Notes: generated from the sequence alone by a model not told the origin. Positions 1 to 7,851 are shown, numbered from the stretch's first letter. The stretch: 64,000 bases of DNA from Arthrobacter sp. UKPF54-2 (GCF_007858535.1 NZ_CP040174.1:806001-870000), one strand, 5' to 3'. Made by a program: numbers and translations.

Positions 1-1154
1 CCACGGTCGCCGCCTTCGAGGAGCGCATCGCCTCCCTCGAGGGCGGCATCGGCGCGGTGGCCACGTCCTCGGGCATGGCCGCGGAGTTCATCACCTTCGC
101 CGCGCTGACCCAGTCCGGCGACCACATCGTCGCGGCCTCCCAGCTCTACGGCGGCACGGTCACCCAGCTGGACGTCACGCTGCGCCGCTTCGGCGTGGAC
201 ACCACGTTCGTGGCCGGCACCGACCCGGCGGACTACGCCGCGGCCGTCCGGGACAACACCAAGGCGATCTTCGTGGAGGTGGTGGCCAACCCGTCATCGG
301 AGGTCCAGGACCTGGCGGGGCTGGCGAAGGTGGCGCACGACGCCGGCATCCCCCTGGTCGTCGATGCCACCTTGAGCACCCCGTACCTGGTCCGGCCGAT
401 CGAGCACGGGGCGGACATTGTGATCCACTCCGCCACGAAGTTCCTCGGCGGCCACGGCACCACCCTGGGCGGCGTGATCGTCGAGAGCGGCCGCTTCGAC
501 TGGGGCAACGGCAAGTTCCCCACAATGACCGAACCCGTGGCTTCCTACGGCAACGTCTCCTGGTGGGGCAACTTCGGCGAATACGGCTTCCTGACCAAAC
601 TGCGCTGCGAGCAACTGCGCGACATCGGGCCGGCGCTCTCCCCGCAGTCGGCGTTCCAGCTGCTGCAGGGCGTCGAAACCCTCCCGCAGCGCCTCGACGA
701 ACACCTGAAAAACGCCCAGGCCGTGGCCGAATGGCTGGAAGCGGACGAGCGTGTGGCGTATGTAAACTACTCCGGCCTGCCCTCGCACCCGCACTTCGAG
801 CGGGCGCAGAAGTACCTGCCGCTCGGCCCCGGCTCGGTGTTCTCCTTCGGTGTGAAGGGCGGCAGGGCCGCGGGCCAGAAGTTCATCGAGTCCCTGCAAC
901 TGGCTTCACACCTGGCCAATGTCGGCGACTCCCGCACGCTGGTGATCCACCCCGGTTCCACCACGCACCAGCAGCTCAGCCCCGAACAGCTCGAGTCTGC
1001 CGGAGTCCCCGAGGACCTGGTCCGGATCTCGATCGGGCTCGAGGACATCGAGGACATCCTCTGGGACCTGGACCAGGCCCTGGACGCCGCGGCTGACGTA
1101 ACAGCCTCGGATGCCCTGTCGGCCGACACCTGCACGATCGGAGCAAACGCATGA
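1..1154 (+). CDS. metY: O-acetylhomoserine/O-acetylserine sulfhydrylase, 5' end outside window
   Basis: PLP-dependent Cys/Met-metabolism enzyme that joins sulfide to O-acetylhomoserine (or O-acetylserine) to give homocysteine or cysteine, in the cytosol. The frame is open from base 3, so the gene begins upstream of the window. A GTG at 57 lies inside the conserved stretch GAVATSSGMAA and is not the start. The PLP lysine lies in HSATKFLGGHG (Lys codon at about 438-440), preceded by a VDATLSTPY segment that matches the family's VDNTxxxPY motif apart from Ala for Asn. The C-terminal HPGSTTHQQL segment is typical of the long sulfhydrylase branch. The stop overlaps the next start (ATGA), so both are co-transcribed. 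Cystathionine gamma-synthase is a less likely alternative. Confidence 0.88.
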   Translation, partial: TVAAFEERIASLEGGIGAVATSSGMAAEFITFAALTQSGDHIVAASQLYGGTVTQLDVTLRRFGVDTTFVAGTDPADYAAAVRDNTKAIFVEVVANPSSEVQDLAGLAKVAHDAGIPLVVDATLSTPYLVRPIEHGADIVIHSATKFLGGHGTTLGGVIVESGRFDWGNGKFPTMTEPVASYGNVSWWGNFGEYGFLTKLRCEQLRDIGPALSPQSAFQLLQGVETLPQRLDEHLKNAQAVAEWLEADERVAYVNYSGLPSHPHFERAQKYLPLGPGSVFSFGVKGGRAAGQKFIESLQLASHLANVGDSRTLVIHPGSTTHQQLSPEQLESAGVPEDLVRISIGLEDIEDILWDLDQALDAAADVTASDALSADTCTIGANA

Positions 1155-1645
1155 GCACGCAAGAACGAACCTGGACCGGCCCCTCGGCGCCCGAACGGCT
1201 TGCCCTGCTGCGCCAAGCCAAGTCGATCGCGATCGTGGGCGCCTCGGACAAGCCCTCGCGTGCAAGCTACTTCGTGGCGACCTACCTGCAGTCCTCCACC
1301 CGCTACAAGGTGTACTTCGTGAACCCCGTGGTGAAGGAAATCCTGGGTGAACCGACCTACGCCTCGCTTGCGGACCTGCCGGAGAGCCCGGACATCGTGG
1401 ACGTGTTCCGCAAGCACGAGGACCTTCCGGGTGTCCTCGACGAGGCCGTCGCAGCCGGCGCCAAGACACTGTGGCTGCAACTGGGCTCGTGGCACGAGGA
1501 CGTCGCCAAGGAAGCCGAAGCGGCCGGGCTCGACGTCGTGATGGACCGCTGCGTGAAGATTGAGCATGCCCGGTTCCACGGCGGCCTGCACCTGGCTGGC
1601 TTCGACACCGGGGTGATCTCCTCCAAGCGCCAGGTCCTCGCCTAA
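1151..1645 (+). CDS. CoA-binding (YccU-like) protein
   Basis: A 164-residue single-domain protein of the CoA_binding Rossmann family. The nucleotide-binding turn IVGASDKPSR sits near residues 28-37. Further family marks are YKVYFVNP, LWLQLGSWHEDVAKEAEAAGL and VMDRCVKIEHAR. Members bind CoA-type nucleotides but mostly have no assigned reaction. Its start overlaps the stop of the sulfhydrylase gene by 4 bases, a pairing that suggests a link to sulfur amino-acid metabolism (inference). The length matches the family and nothing is missing. Confidence 0.85.
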   Translation: MSTQERTWTGPSAPERLALLRQAKSIAIVGASDKPSRASYFVATYLQSSTRYKVYFVNPVVKEILGEPTYASLADLPESPDIVDVFRKHEDLPGVLDEAVAAGAKTLWLQLGSWHEDVAKEAEAAGLDVVMDRCVKIEHARFHGGLHLAGFDTGVISSKRQVLA

Positions 1646-1668
1646 CGGCACACTCCCTGGCGCCCACA

Positions 1669-1734
1669 CCCAAGTAGCTCGCAGTTGTTGTCGTTATGAG
1701 CACTCAAAACGACAACAACTGCGAGCTACTTGGG
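1669..1734. repeat. Perfect 27-bp inverted repeat with 12-base loop
   Basis: Arms 1669-1695 and 1708-1734 are exact reverse complements (27 of 27). The loop, 1696-1707, contains a smaller TGAG/CTCA pairing. It lies between convergent genes ending at 1645 (+) and 1748 (-), so it could terminate both transcripts. The arms are only moderately GC-rich (AAGTAGCTCGCAGTTG type), unlike the surrounding coding DNA. That looks more like an interspersed palindromic element than a simple GC-rich terminator. No copy was noticed elsewhere in the window. Confidence 0.8.
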
Positions 1735-1747
1735 CTTTGGCGGGACC

Positions 1748-2497
1748 TTACGGCAGGTCGGACGACGACGTCGGCAGTTCCGGAACCGACGGGACGGTCG
1801 GCAGCGGGCTGCTGGGAGTGTTGCGGCCGTCCTGGCCGTCCTGGCCGTTCTGGCCGGGGACCACGGGGCGCTGTCCCGGCGTCGGCAGCACACCCCCGCG
1901 TCCCACTGCGGGAGGCGTGGGAACGGGGCCTGGGTGCTTCGGCGCCGGCACGGTTGCCGCCGGGGAGGGCTCCGCCGGAGTCGTACCGTGCGGGGAGGTG
2001 ATTGCCGGAACCGGCACGGGAGCGGCGGGGAGATCCGAGGGCGAGGGCACGGGGGTGGCGGGAGCCGGGGCCGGTGCCGCGGGCTGGAAAATAACGGTGA
2101 AGGCGTGGCCGACGTTCGCGCGGAAGTCCGGGCCGGCAGCGGCTACGGCGCCGGCGCCCAGGCTCATGGCACCCACGACGGCCCCGCCGACGAGCGCCAT
2201 CCGGCGCTTGCGGCCGCGCCGGCGTTCTGCGAGGCTGCTGACCCCGGCCGGAAGGGCCTCGGCGGGAACGGCGTCGATGGCAAGGGTGTCAACGGTGCCG
2301 GCTGCCAGCCCTGCCGGGGCGCTTGAGCCGCCGGCGAGCAGCGCCGCGAGGTCCGCGCGGGGCGCCGGGGCCTGCTCCGGGATGAGGGCCTGCAACTGTT
2401 CAAGAGTGCTGCGGAGTTCGGTGGCAGCTTCGAGGCCGGAGTCGCGGAGCATCGCCTGGATGCTGCCATCCTGTGGGGTGTTGCGCGTGCCGGTCAT
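1748..2497 (-). CDS. Single-pass membrane protein after ECF sigma gene, possible anti-sigma partner
   Basis: A 249-residue protein: a cytosolic N-terminal part of about 95 residues, a basic stop (RRRGRKRR), one membrane segment (ALVGGAVVGAMSLGAGAVAAA, residues about 99-118) and an extracytoplasmic Pro/Ala/Ser-rich tail of about 130 residues with NGQDGQDGRN. The start overlaps the sigma-factor stop (ATGA), the usual arrangement for an anti-sigma factor, and the topology agrees. No zinc-binding HxxxCxxC anti-sigma motif is visible, and no conserved domain was recognised. The anti-sigma role is inferred from context and topology only. Confidence 0.75.
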   Translation of the reverse strand: MTGTRNTPQDGSIQAMLRDSGLEAATELRSTLEQLQALIPEQAPAPRADLAALLAGGSSAPAGLAAGTVDTLAIDAVPAEALPAGVSSLAERRRGRKRRMALVGGAVVGAMSLGAGAVAAAGPDFRANVGHAFTVIFQPAAPAPAPATPVPSPSDLPAAPVPVPAITSPHGTTPAEPSPAATVPAPKHPGPVPTPPAVGRGGVLPTPGQRPVVPGQNGQDGQDGRNTPSSPLPTVPSVPELPTSSSDLP

Positions 2498-3042
2498 GAT
2501 GCTGCGTGGTCCTTTTCCGTTACAAGTTCGCGCAGGGCACTGAGCCCGCGCCGCTGAAGCTGTTTGATGGCACCGGGGGTCTTTCCCATGATGCCGGCCA
2601 CCTGTTCGATGGAGAGGTCTGCGACGATCCGCAGGACCAGAACTTCCCGTTGCTCCTCGTTGAGCTGGGAAAGTGTGTGGGACAGCCCGCCCAGTGAACC
2701 GAGCGCCTCGTCCTCGGCCGAGGCTGAATGCCGTGCGTCGTTCAGGGGGTCGTATTCGGCCAGGTGTGGTGTACGTTCGGAACGCCGGTGGTGGTCAACC
2801 AGCCTGGCGTGCGCAATTGAAAAAACAAACGTCCGCAGGCCTTTGTGGCCACCGGTGACGTTCTCCAGTTTCGGCAGGACGTCCACGAACACGTCCTGCG
2901 TCAGGGCCTCGGCATCTTCAACGCCCTTGGCCCGGAAGTAGCCAAGCACTGCCGGGGACATCACGGTGTATACGGCGCTGAATCCTGACGGGTCGCCAGC
3001 CAAGGCTGCTGACAGTTCGTCATCGCTCAGCTGGTCTGCCAA
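2494..3042 (-). CDS. ECF-type RNA polymerase sigma factor
   Basis: 182 residues, the usual ECF length. Sigma region 2 covers about residues 15-90 (DDELSAALAGDPSGF, then VEDAEALTQDVFVDVLPKL and GLRTFVFSIAHARLVDHHRR). Region 4 covers about 125-175 (LNEEQREVLVLRIVADLSIEQVAGIMGKTPGAIKQLQRRGL), with a helix-turn-helix at the end. There is no region 1.1 or 3. The stop overlaps the membrane-protein start, and the secreted repeat-protein gene lies immediately upstream on the same strand, so the three probably form one regulatory block. Its target promoters are unknown. Confidence 0.92.
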   Translation of the reverse strand: MADQLSDDELSAALAGDPSGFSAVYTVMSPAVLGYFRAKGVEDAEALTQDVFVDVLPKLENVTGGHKGLRTFVFSIAHARLVDHHRRSERTPHLAEYDPLNDARHSASAEDEALGSLGGLSHTLSQLNEEQREVLVLRIVADLSIEQVAGIMGKTPGAIKQLQRRGLSALRELVTEKDHAAS

Positions 3043-3065
3043 GTGGCTTTCCTTCCGTTACTGCT

Positions 3066-3103
3066 CGGGGTGCGGCCCCCGATAGTCTAGCGGCCGCACC
3101 CCG
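3066..3103. terminator. 12-bp stem hairpin between secreted-protein gene and sigma gene
   Basis: Arms 3066-3077 and 3092-3103 are perfect complements (CGGGGTGCGGCC / GGCCGCACCCCG) around a 14-base loop. A smaller CCTCC-GAAA-GGAGG hairpin follows at 3107-3120. Both sit just after the stop of the secreted-protein gene (3131) in the minus direction and before the sigma start. They could terminate or attenuate read-through. The loop contains TAGACT on the minus strand, which could instead be a -10 box for the sigma gene. No U-run follows. Confidence 0.55.
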
Positions 3104-3130
3104 TCACCTCCGAAAGGAGGCGTTTGATAC

Positions 3131-3634
3131 TTACTTGTCGAGCTTGGGCAGCTCTGCCGACGGCTTCGCCGGGCCAGTAACGTTCAGCCGGGTATCGGCA
3201 TGCGCGGCACCGGGAGCGCCCTCGGCACCGGCGTTGCCGTTGACATTGGCGCCGTCCTCGTTGGCACCGGCGTTGCCGTTGACACTGGCGCCGTCCTCGT
3301 TGGCACCGGCGTTGCCGTTGACACTGGCGCCGTCCTTGTCAGCGGATACCGAACCCTCGGCGGAACCCTCGGAACCCTCGACGGCGGCGTCGCCCTTGGC
3401 GGAGCCGTCAGCGTTCGGGGTTGCGGGCACGGCCGGAACAGCCGGAGTGGCGGGCAGTTTCGGGGTTGCCGGAACAGCCGGCACGGCGGAGGTGGCGGGC
3501 GTAGCGTGGTTCACTTCAGCCTGCTGGGTGCTGGACATCTGGGCCGCGTTGGCCAGGCCGATTCCGGAGAAGCCTCCGACCGCGAGAATAGCGGCGCCGA
3601 CAGCAATCTTGGTGGTCTTGCTAACACTCTTCAT
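3131..3634 (-). CDS. Secreted low-complexity repeat protein
   Basis: 167 residues from ATG at 3634, chosen because AAAGGATG lies upstream on the minus strand and the protein then begins with a classic Sec signal peptide (KTTKIAVGAAILAVGGF, cleavage probably near ANA-A at about 29-31). A Pro/Ala/Val-rich section (VPAVPATP repeated) follows. Then come three 13-residue repeats of the type NGNAGANEDGASV, and a short tail ending ELPKLDK. No cysteine and no catalytic motif are seen. It is likely exported to the cell surface. The neighbouring ECF sigma gene suggests envelope-stress or surface-related expression (inference). No family was recognised. Confidence 0.75.
   Translation of the reverse strand: MKSVSKTTKIAVGAAILAVGGFSGIGLANAAQMSSTQQAEVNHATPATSAVPAVPATPKLPATPAVPAVPATPNADGSAKGDAAVEGSEGSAEGSVSADKDGASVNGNAGANEDGASVNGNAGANEDGANVNGNAGAEGAPGAAHADTRLNVTGPAKPSAELPKLDK
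3224..3340. repeat. Three 39-bp tandem repeats inside the secreted-protein gene
   Basis: Units 3224-3262, 3263-3301 and 3302-3340 are in frame, differ at only a few bases, and each encodes 13 residues. The near identity at DNA level suggests recent duplication and possible copy-number variation between strains. Confidence 0.88.
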
Positions 3635-3671
3635 GAAAAACGTACATCCTTTGGTTGGTTGAAGGCTGGCC

Positions 3672-3794
3672 GGCGCCTGATGGGGGCAGGCGCCAGCCGG
3701 CACTTACAGTCGAAGTCCTGTCAGCACCTGATGGGGGCAGGTGCCCGTCGGAACTTTCTCTCGAAGTCCGTGGCGCCTGATGGGGGCAGGCGCC
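3672..3794. repeat. Three ~50-bp tandem repeats, each carrying a hairpin with C-rich loop (mRNA sense)
   Basis: Hairpins at 3672-3694, 3724-3744 and 3772-3794 share the core CTGATGGGGGCAG. Their stems are perfect: GGCGCC/GGCGCC in copies 1 and 3, GCAC/GTGC in copy 2, so both sides changed together in copy 2. Starts are spaced about 50 bases apart. The segment after each hairpin is also related (CGG-ACTT, then TCGAAGTCC in two copies). On the minus strand, the sense of the secreted-protein mRNA, each loop reads CCCCCAT. They lie between the predicted promoter (3869-3896) and the start codon (3634), so they would form an RNA leader. Function unknown. Confidence 0.8.
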
Positions 3795-3868
3795 GCACGG
3801 GACTTGCTCTGACAAGGCCGGCCGTTCCTGGTGGGGGGACCAGATTCCGGGCGGCGCTTACAAAGGAG

Positions 3869-3896
3869 TAATCGCTGAGGCACCCCGAAAGGTTAC
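3869..3896 (-). promoter_or_regulatory. Possible ECF-type promoter for the secreted-protein gene
   Basis: Minus strand: GTAACC (3891-3896), 16-base spacer, CGATTA (3869-3874). An AAC-containing -35 with a CGxT-like -10 is typical of ECF promoters. It could be the target of the adjacent sigma factor (autoregulated block), but this is motif reading only. Confidence 0.3.
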
Positions 3897-3963
3897 GCAG
3901 GATCCGAGATTCTTTTTCTTTCTTCCGGGCTGCCGGCGGGGACCCCAAATGCGGCCCTTAACG

Positions 3964-4008
3964 ACGACGGCGGCGGGCCACCTTTTGCAGGTGGCCCGCC
4001 GCCGTCGT
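3964..4008 (-). terminator. purA terminator
   Basis: Perfect 20-bp stem (3964-3983 with 3989-4008) and 5-base loop, 15 bases past the purA stop. Very GC-rich and without a long U-run, as is common in actinobacteria. Confidence 0.85.
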
Positions 4009-4023
4009 GCGTCAGTTAATGCG

Positions 4024-5313
4024 TCAGTCGTTGATGAGGTCGTTGACCACGATGGTCTGGTCGCGGTCCGGGCCGACGCCGATCGCGGAGAAGCGGGTGC
4101 CGGAGAGCTTCTCGAGGGCCAGCACGTAGTTCCGGGCGTTCTCCGGCAGGTCGTCCAGGGTGCGGGCGCCCGTAATGTCCTCGGTCCAGCCTTCGAAGTA
4201 CTCGAAGATCGGCTTCGCGTGGTGGAACTCGGTCTGCGTCATCGGCATTTCGTCGTGCCGGACGCCGTCGACGTCGTAGGCCACGCACACCGGGATCTGC
4301 TCGATGCCGGTGAGCACGTCCAGCTTGGTGACGAAGTAGTCGGTGAAGCCGTTCACGCGGGAGGCGTGGCGGGCCAAGACGGCGTCGTACCAGCCGCAGC
4401 GGCGCGGCCGGCCGGTGTTGACGCCGAACTCGCCGCCGGTCTTCTGCAGGTACAGGCCCATGTCATCAAACAGTTCGGTGGGGAACGGACCCGCGCCGAC
4501 GCGCGTGGTGTAGGCCTTGATGATGCCGATGGAGCGGGAGATCCGGGTGGGGCCGATGCCCGAGCCCACGGAGGCGCCGCCCGCCGTCGGGTTCGAGGAG
4601 GTCACGAACGGGTAGGTGCCGTGGTCGACGTCCAGGAACGTGGCCTGGCCGCCCTCCATCAGGACCACCTTGCCCTCGTCCAAGGCCTTGTTGAGCACGA
4701 AGGTGCTGTCGATGACCAACGGGCGCAGGCGCTCGGCGAAGGACAGGAAGTAGTCCACAATCTCGTCCACCTCGATGTCGCGGCGGTTGTAGACCTTGAC
4801 CAGCAGCTCGTTCTTCTGCCGCAGCGAGCCCTCGACCTTCTGGCGGAGGATGGAGGCGTCGAAGACGTCCTGGACGCGGATGCCGAGGCGGGCCACCTTG
4901 TCCATGTAGGCCGGGCCGATGCCGCGGCCGGTGGTGCCGATGGCGCGGCTGCCGAGGAACCGTTCGGTGACCTTGTCCAGCACCTGGTGGTAGGGCGCCA
5001 CAAGGTGGGCGTTGGCGGAAACGCGCAGCTTGGAGGTGTCCGCGCCGCGGGCTTCGAGGCCGTCGATCTCCTGGAACAGGGCCTCGAGGTTCACCACGCA
5101 GCCGTTGCCGATCACCGGGACCGCGTTGGGGCTCAGGATGCCGGCCGGAAGGAGCTTCAGCTCATACTTCTCACCGCCTACGACGACGGTGTGCCCGGCG
5201 TTGTTGCCGCCGTTGGGCTTGACAACATAGTCGACACGGCCGCCGAGCAGGTCAGTGGCCTTACCTTTGCCTTCGTCGCCCCACTGGGCTCCGACGATCA
5301 CGATTGCTGGCAT
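4024..5313 (-). CDS. purA: Adenylosuccinate synthetase
   Basis: 429 residues, the family length. It joins IMP and aspartate using GTP to form adenylosuccinate, the first committed step to AMP. The P-loop [11 protein letters not shown] lies at residues 8-18, with its catalytic Asp and, further on, GNNAGHTV with the catalytic His. [13 protein letters not shown] and [11 protein letters not shown] also match. Start MPAIVIVG at 5313 is chosen over an ATG 15 bases upstream because GGGGAGGATCCC gives proper Shine-Dalgarno spacing only to it. It stands alone with its own terminator. Confidence 0.97.
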   Translation of the reverse strand: MPAIVIVGAQWGDEGKGKATDLLGGRVDYVVKPNGGNNAGHTVVVGGEKYELKLLPAGILSPNAVPVIGNGCVVNLEALFQEIDGLEARGADTSKLRVSANAHLVAPYHQVLDKVTERFLGSRAIGTTGRGIGPAYMDKVARLGIRVQDVFDASILRQKVEGSLRQKNELLVKVYNRRDIEVDEIVDYFLSFAERLRPLVIDSTFVLNKALDEGKVVLMEGGQATFLDVDHGTYPFVTSSNPTAGGASVGSGIGPTRISRSIGIIKAYTTRVGAGPFPTELFDDMGLYLQKTGGEFGVNTGRPRRCGWYDAVLARHASRVNGFTDYFVTKLDVLTGIEQIPVCVAYDVDGVRHDEMPMTQTEFHHAKPIFEYFEGWTEDITGARTLDDLPENARNYVLALEKLSGTRFSAIGVGPDRDQTIVVNDLIND

Positions 5314-5545
5314 GGGATCCTCCCCCATTCGTTCGGGCCGAAATCCGCGTGATTCACCAGGGTGGTCACCGGAATTCAGCGCCGTTCATGAGAATGCCCC
5401 GAATCTACCGCTGTGCTCAGTACCACTATGATCTGCACCATCAACGCCAGAGTCCGGGGCTCTTACCACCCAAGTTTAGCCGAAAACGCAGGTCGGCACC
5501 GTTTTGGCGCCCGATGTGGACGCAGCGCCACATAGCGGGCATGAC

Positions 5546-5575
5546 TTGCGGGACGCGGCCGGCGTGGAATGTAGT
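5546..5575 (+). promoter_or_regulatory. Promoter for the SAM riboswitch transcript
   Basis: TTGCGG (5546-5551), 18-base spacer, TGTAGT (5570-5575). Transcription would begin near 5582, exactly where the riboswitch P1 stem begins. The rest of the gap from 5314 to 5545 shows no gene. It should hold the divergent purA promoter, which I could not place with confidence. Confidence 0.55.
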
Positions 5576-5582
5576 GGGAGGG

Positions 5583-5697
5583 ACCATCCCGAGCGGCCGA
5601 GGGACCTGGACCGTTGACGCCGCAGCAACCCCGCCGGACACGGCCGCCCGCTAAGGCATCCGTGACCGGCAACGGTGCTACCGCCAGGACCGATGGA
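5583..5697 (+). ncRNA. SAM-I (S-box) riboswitch
   Basis: P1 is formed by CCATC (5584-5588) and GATGG (5692-5696). Between them the conserved S-box core appears in order: GAGCGGCCGAGGGA, TTGACGCC, CAGCAACC, then GGTGCTACCGCC. The class binds S-adenosylmethionine and switches off downstream methionine genes. Here the 3' strand of P1 runs directly into the ribosome-binding site (GGAAGG, 5695-5700) of the methyltransferase gene starting at 5711. No U-tract terminator separates them, so control is more likely at translation initiation (inference). Confidence 0.88.
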
Positions 5698-5710
5698 AGG
5701 AAACCGCGCC

Positions 5711-6934
5711 ATGTCCCCGAACACGCCGTCCCTGAACACCGACCACATCCGCGTCACCCATGCCGGCTCGCTGCCTCGCACCCCGGAACTGATCGCCGCC
5801 AACGAGGCCAAGGAAACCGACGGGATCACCCCCGAGTTCCTCGACCTGCTGGAGACCTCGGTGGTGGAGGCGGTGCAACGCCAGAAAGATCTTGGCATCA
5901 ACATTCCCAATGACGGAGAGTACGGGCACACGATGTCCAGCTCGGTGGATTACGGCGCCTGGTGGAACTACTCGTTCTCCCGGCTGGGCGGCCTGGAACC
6001 GACCGAGGTGGACCGCTGGGCAGACGCCAAAGTGCACCGTTCCACGCCGGGCCACATCGTCCTGACCTCGTTCCCGGACCGGCGCGACCGGCAGCTGTTC
6101 AACGACGCGTACAACGATCCCTCCTCCGGGATCCTCGCCCACCGCAAAGCCGTCACCCAGCCCAAAATCGCCGGGCCGCTGACGTACACCGGGCAGGAGC
6201 TGGTGGCCTCGGACATCGCCAACCTCAAGACCGGCCTGGCCGCGGCCGGCCTCACCGAGGGATTCGTCGCCTCCCTCTCCCCCGGCTCCTGCGCCCGGGT
6301 GGCCAACGAGTATTACAAAAGCGACGAGGAACTGCTCTACGCCTGCGCCGATGCAATGCGCGAGGAGTACAAGGCCATCATCGACGCCGGCCTGACCGTC
6401 CAGCTCGATGACCCGTCCCTGGCCGAGAGCTGGGACCAGATCAACCCGGAACCGAGCCTCGAGGACTACCTGAAGTTCATCCAGCTCCGCGTCGAGGCGA
6501 CAAACTGGGCGTTGCGCGACCTGCCGCAGGAGCAGATCCGGCTGCACGTCTGCTGGGGCTCCTGGCACGGCCCGCACACCACGGACATCCCCTTCGCGGA
6601 CATCATCGGTTCCGTCCTGCAGGTCAACGCCGGCGCCTACTCCTTCGAGGCGGCCAACGTCCGGCACGAACACGAGTGGCGGCTCTGGCAGGACACCAAG
6701 CTACCCGAGGGCAAGTCGATCATCCCCGGCGTCGTCTCCCACGCCACCAACGTGGTGGAGCACCCGGATCTGGTCGCGGACCGGATTGTGCGCTTCGCCG
6801 AGCTGGTGGGCCGGGAAAACGTGATTGCCTCCACCGACTGCGGCCTTGGCGGCCGCGTCCATCCGCAGATCGCCTACGCCAAGCTGGAGGCCCTCGGCGA
6901 GGGCGCCCGGCGCGCCAGCAAGCGGCTCTGGTAG
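5711..6934 (+). CDS. Short cobalamin-independent methionine synthase family methyltransferase
   Basis: 407 residues, equal to only the C-terminal catalytic barrel of MetE (full-length MetE is about 750). Start ATG at 5711 follows GGAAGG from the riboswitch. Family marks include THAGSLPR near the N-terminus, a zinc-site-like HVCWGSWHGPH segment, and STDCGLGGRVHP with the second Cys. The SAM riboswitch in its leader shows it belongs to methionine/SAM supply. The methyl donor is uncertain, because core-only MetE proteins may use donors other than methyltetrahydrofolate-triglutamate. A hairpin terminator follows. Confidence 0.85.
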   Translation: MSPNTPSLNTDHIRVTHAGSLPRTPELIAANEAKETDGITPEFLDLLETSVVEAVQRQKDLGINIPNDGEYGHTMSSSVDYGAWWNYSFSRLGGLEPTEVDRWADAKVHRSTPGHIVLTSFPDRRDRQLFNDAYNDPSSGILAHRKAVTQPKIAGPLTYTGQELVASDIANLKTGLAAAGLTEGFVASLSPGSCARVANEYYKSDEELLYACADAMREEYKAIIDAGLTVQLDDPSLAESWDQINPEPSLEDYLKFIQLRVEATNWALRDLPQEQIRLHVCWGSWHGPHTTDIPFADIIGSVLQVNAGAYSFEAANVRHEHEWRLWQDTKLPEGKSIIPGVVSHATNVVEHPDLVADRIVRFAELVGRENVIASTDCGLGGRVHPQIAYAKLEALGEGARRASKRLW

Positions 6935-6939
6935 CCGGC

Positions 6940-6976
6940 GCGGGTCGGGCCGGCCGTGCTCGCCGGCCCGACCCGC
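6940..6976 (+). terminator. Terminator after the MetE-like gene
   Basis: Perfect 14-bp stem (6940-6953 with 6963-6976) and 9-base loop, 5 bases past the stop. GC-rich, with no U-run. Confidence 0.75.
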
Positions 6977-7131
6977 CGGGCATTTCGCGGGGCTTGATAG
7001 ACTGGTAATGACCGAACAGGAATCGGTCCACACCACATTTTCACACCACACCGGCCGCCGCGCGCCCTCCCTTTGGCGTGCCCGTAACCGGTCTGGTTGC
7101 TTTACCAATCCCGCAGGAGACCCAGCAAGAC

Positions 7132-7761
7132 ATGACAGCCCTGGCCACTGAAAATTTCCGCGAACAGCTCCTGAGCCGCCGTTACGACGCTAACGTCGCG
7201 CCCGTCAACGAGCTGTGCGACGCACTGCAGACCGCCAAAGCTGGCACCACCGTCCCCTACGTGGATCCCGCGCACGACATCGACGAGTGCCGCATCATCA
7301 GCCTCTACTCCAACATCGGCACCGCGGATCCGTCCGGCTTCATCACCGCCGGCGACGAGGAAGCCGCCACCCGCATGCTGGGCATCCAGTGGAAGCTGGG
7401 CCTGCGCCCCGAATTCGTGATGCCGTGGAACGTCCACCCGTGGCACGTCGACGGCGAACCCAACGGCAAGTTCACCCCGGACCAGATCTCGGCCGGGCTC
7501 AAGCCGCTGCTGAAGTTCCTTGCCCTGGTCCCGCGCGCGTCCGTGATCGTGGCGCACGGCACCGAGGCGAACCGCCTCGCCAACCTGCTGCTCAAGACCG
7601 AGGTGCCGATGATCTGGCGCCGCGGCCTGAAGACGTACAAGGTCCGTTCGCTCAGCGGCCGCGCCTTCGCCGGCACCCCGGCCCGCCAGGAGCAGTACCT
7701 GGAGGACATGCGCGTGGCCTACGCGGACGCCATGGCCCGCACCGGCCTGGCCAAGGCCTAG
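7132..7761 (+). CDS. Uracil-DNA-glycosylase superfamily-like protein
   Basis: 209 residues from ATG at 7132, with AGGAGA about 11 bases upstream. Segments SLYSNIGTADPSGFI, FVMPWNVHPW and SVIVAHGTEANRLA are placed like the water-activating, base-binding and DNA-intercalating regions of the UDG superfamily, but the canonical motifs are altered. A role in base-excision repair is plausible, not shown. It is monocistronic, ending at a bidirectional terminator. No better family assignment came to mind. Confidence 0.6.
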   Translation: MTALATENFREQLLSRRYDANVAPVNELCDALQTAKAGTTVPYVDPAHDIDECRIISLYSNIGTADPSGFITAGDEEAATRMLGIQWKLGLRPEFVMPWNVHPWHVDGEPNGKFTPDQISAGLKPLLKFLALVPRASVIVAHGTEANRLANLLLKTEVPMIWRRGLKTYKVRSLSGRAFAGTPARQEQYLEDMRVAYADAMARTGLAKA

Positions 7762-7776
7762 CCCGGCCAAACGTGA

Positions 7777-7818
7777 ACGACGGCGGGCACCCACCGAAAG
7801 GTGAGCGCCCGCCGTCGT
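7777..7818. terminator. Bidirectional terminator between convergent genes
   Basis: 12-bp perfect stem (7777-7788 with 7807-7818) enclosing a smaller CACC-GAAA-GGTG hairpin. It lies between stops at 7761 (+) and 7852 (-). A short TCGTTT follows on the plus side. Confidence 0.8.
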
Positions 7819-7851
7819 CGTTTAATCCGCAATGCCTGGGGCTAAGCCCCG

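Noticed and set aside
3672..3794. Evenly spaced palindromic repeats resembling a CRISPR array
   Set aside because: Only three copies, the intervening segments are related to each other rather than unique, and no cas genes are present.
3949..5352. 467-codon open frame on the plus strand across purA
   Set aside because: Antisense shadow of purA with Val/Asp/Gly/His-rich composition and no family resemblance; purA on the minus strand is unmistakable.
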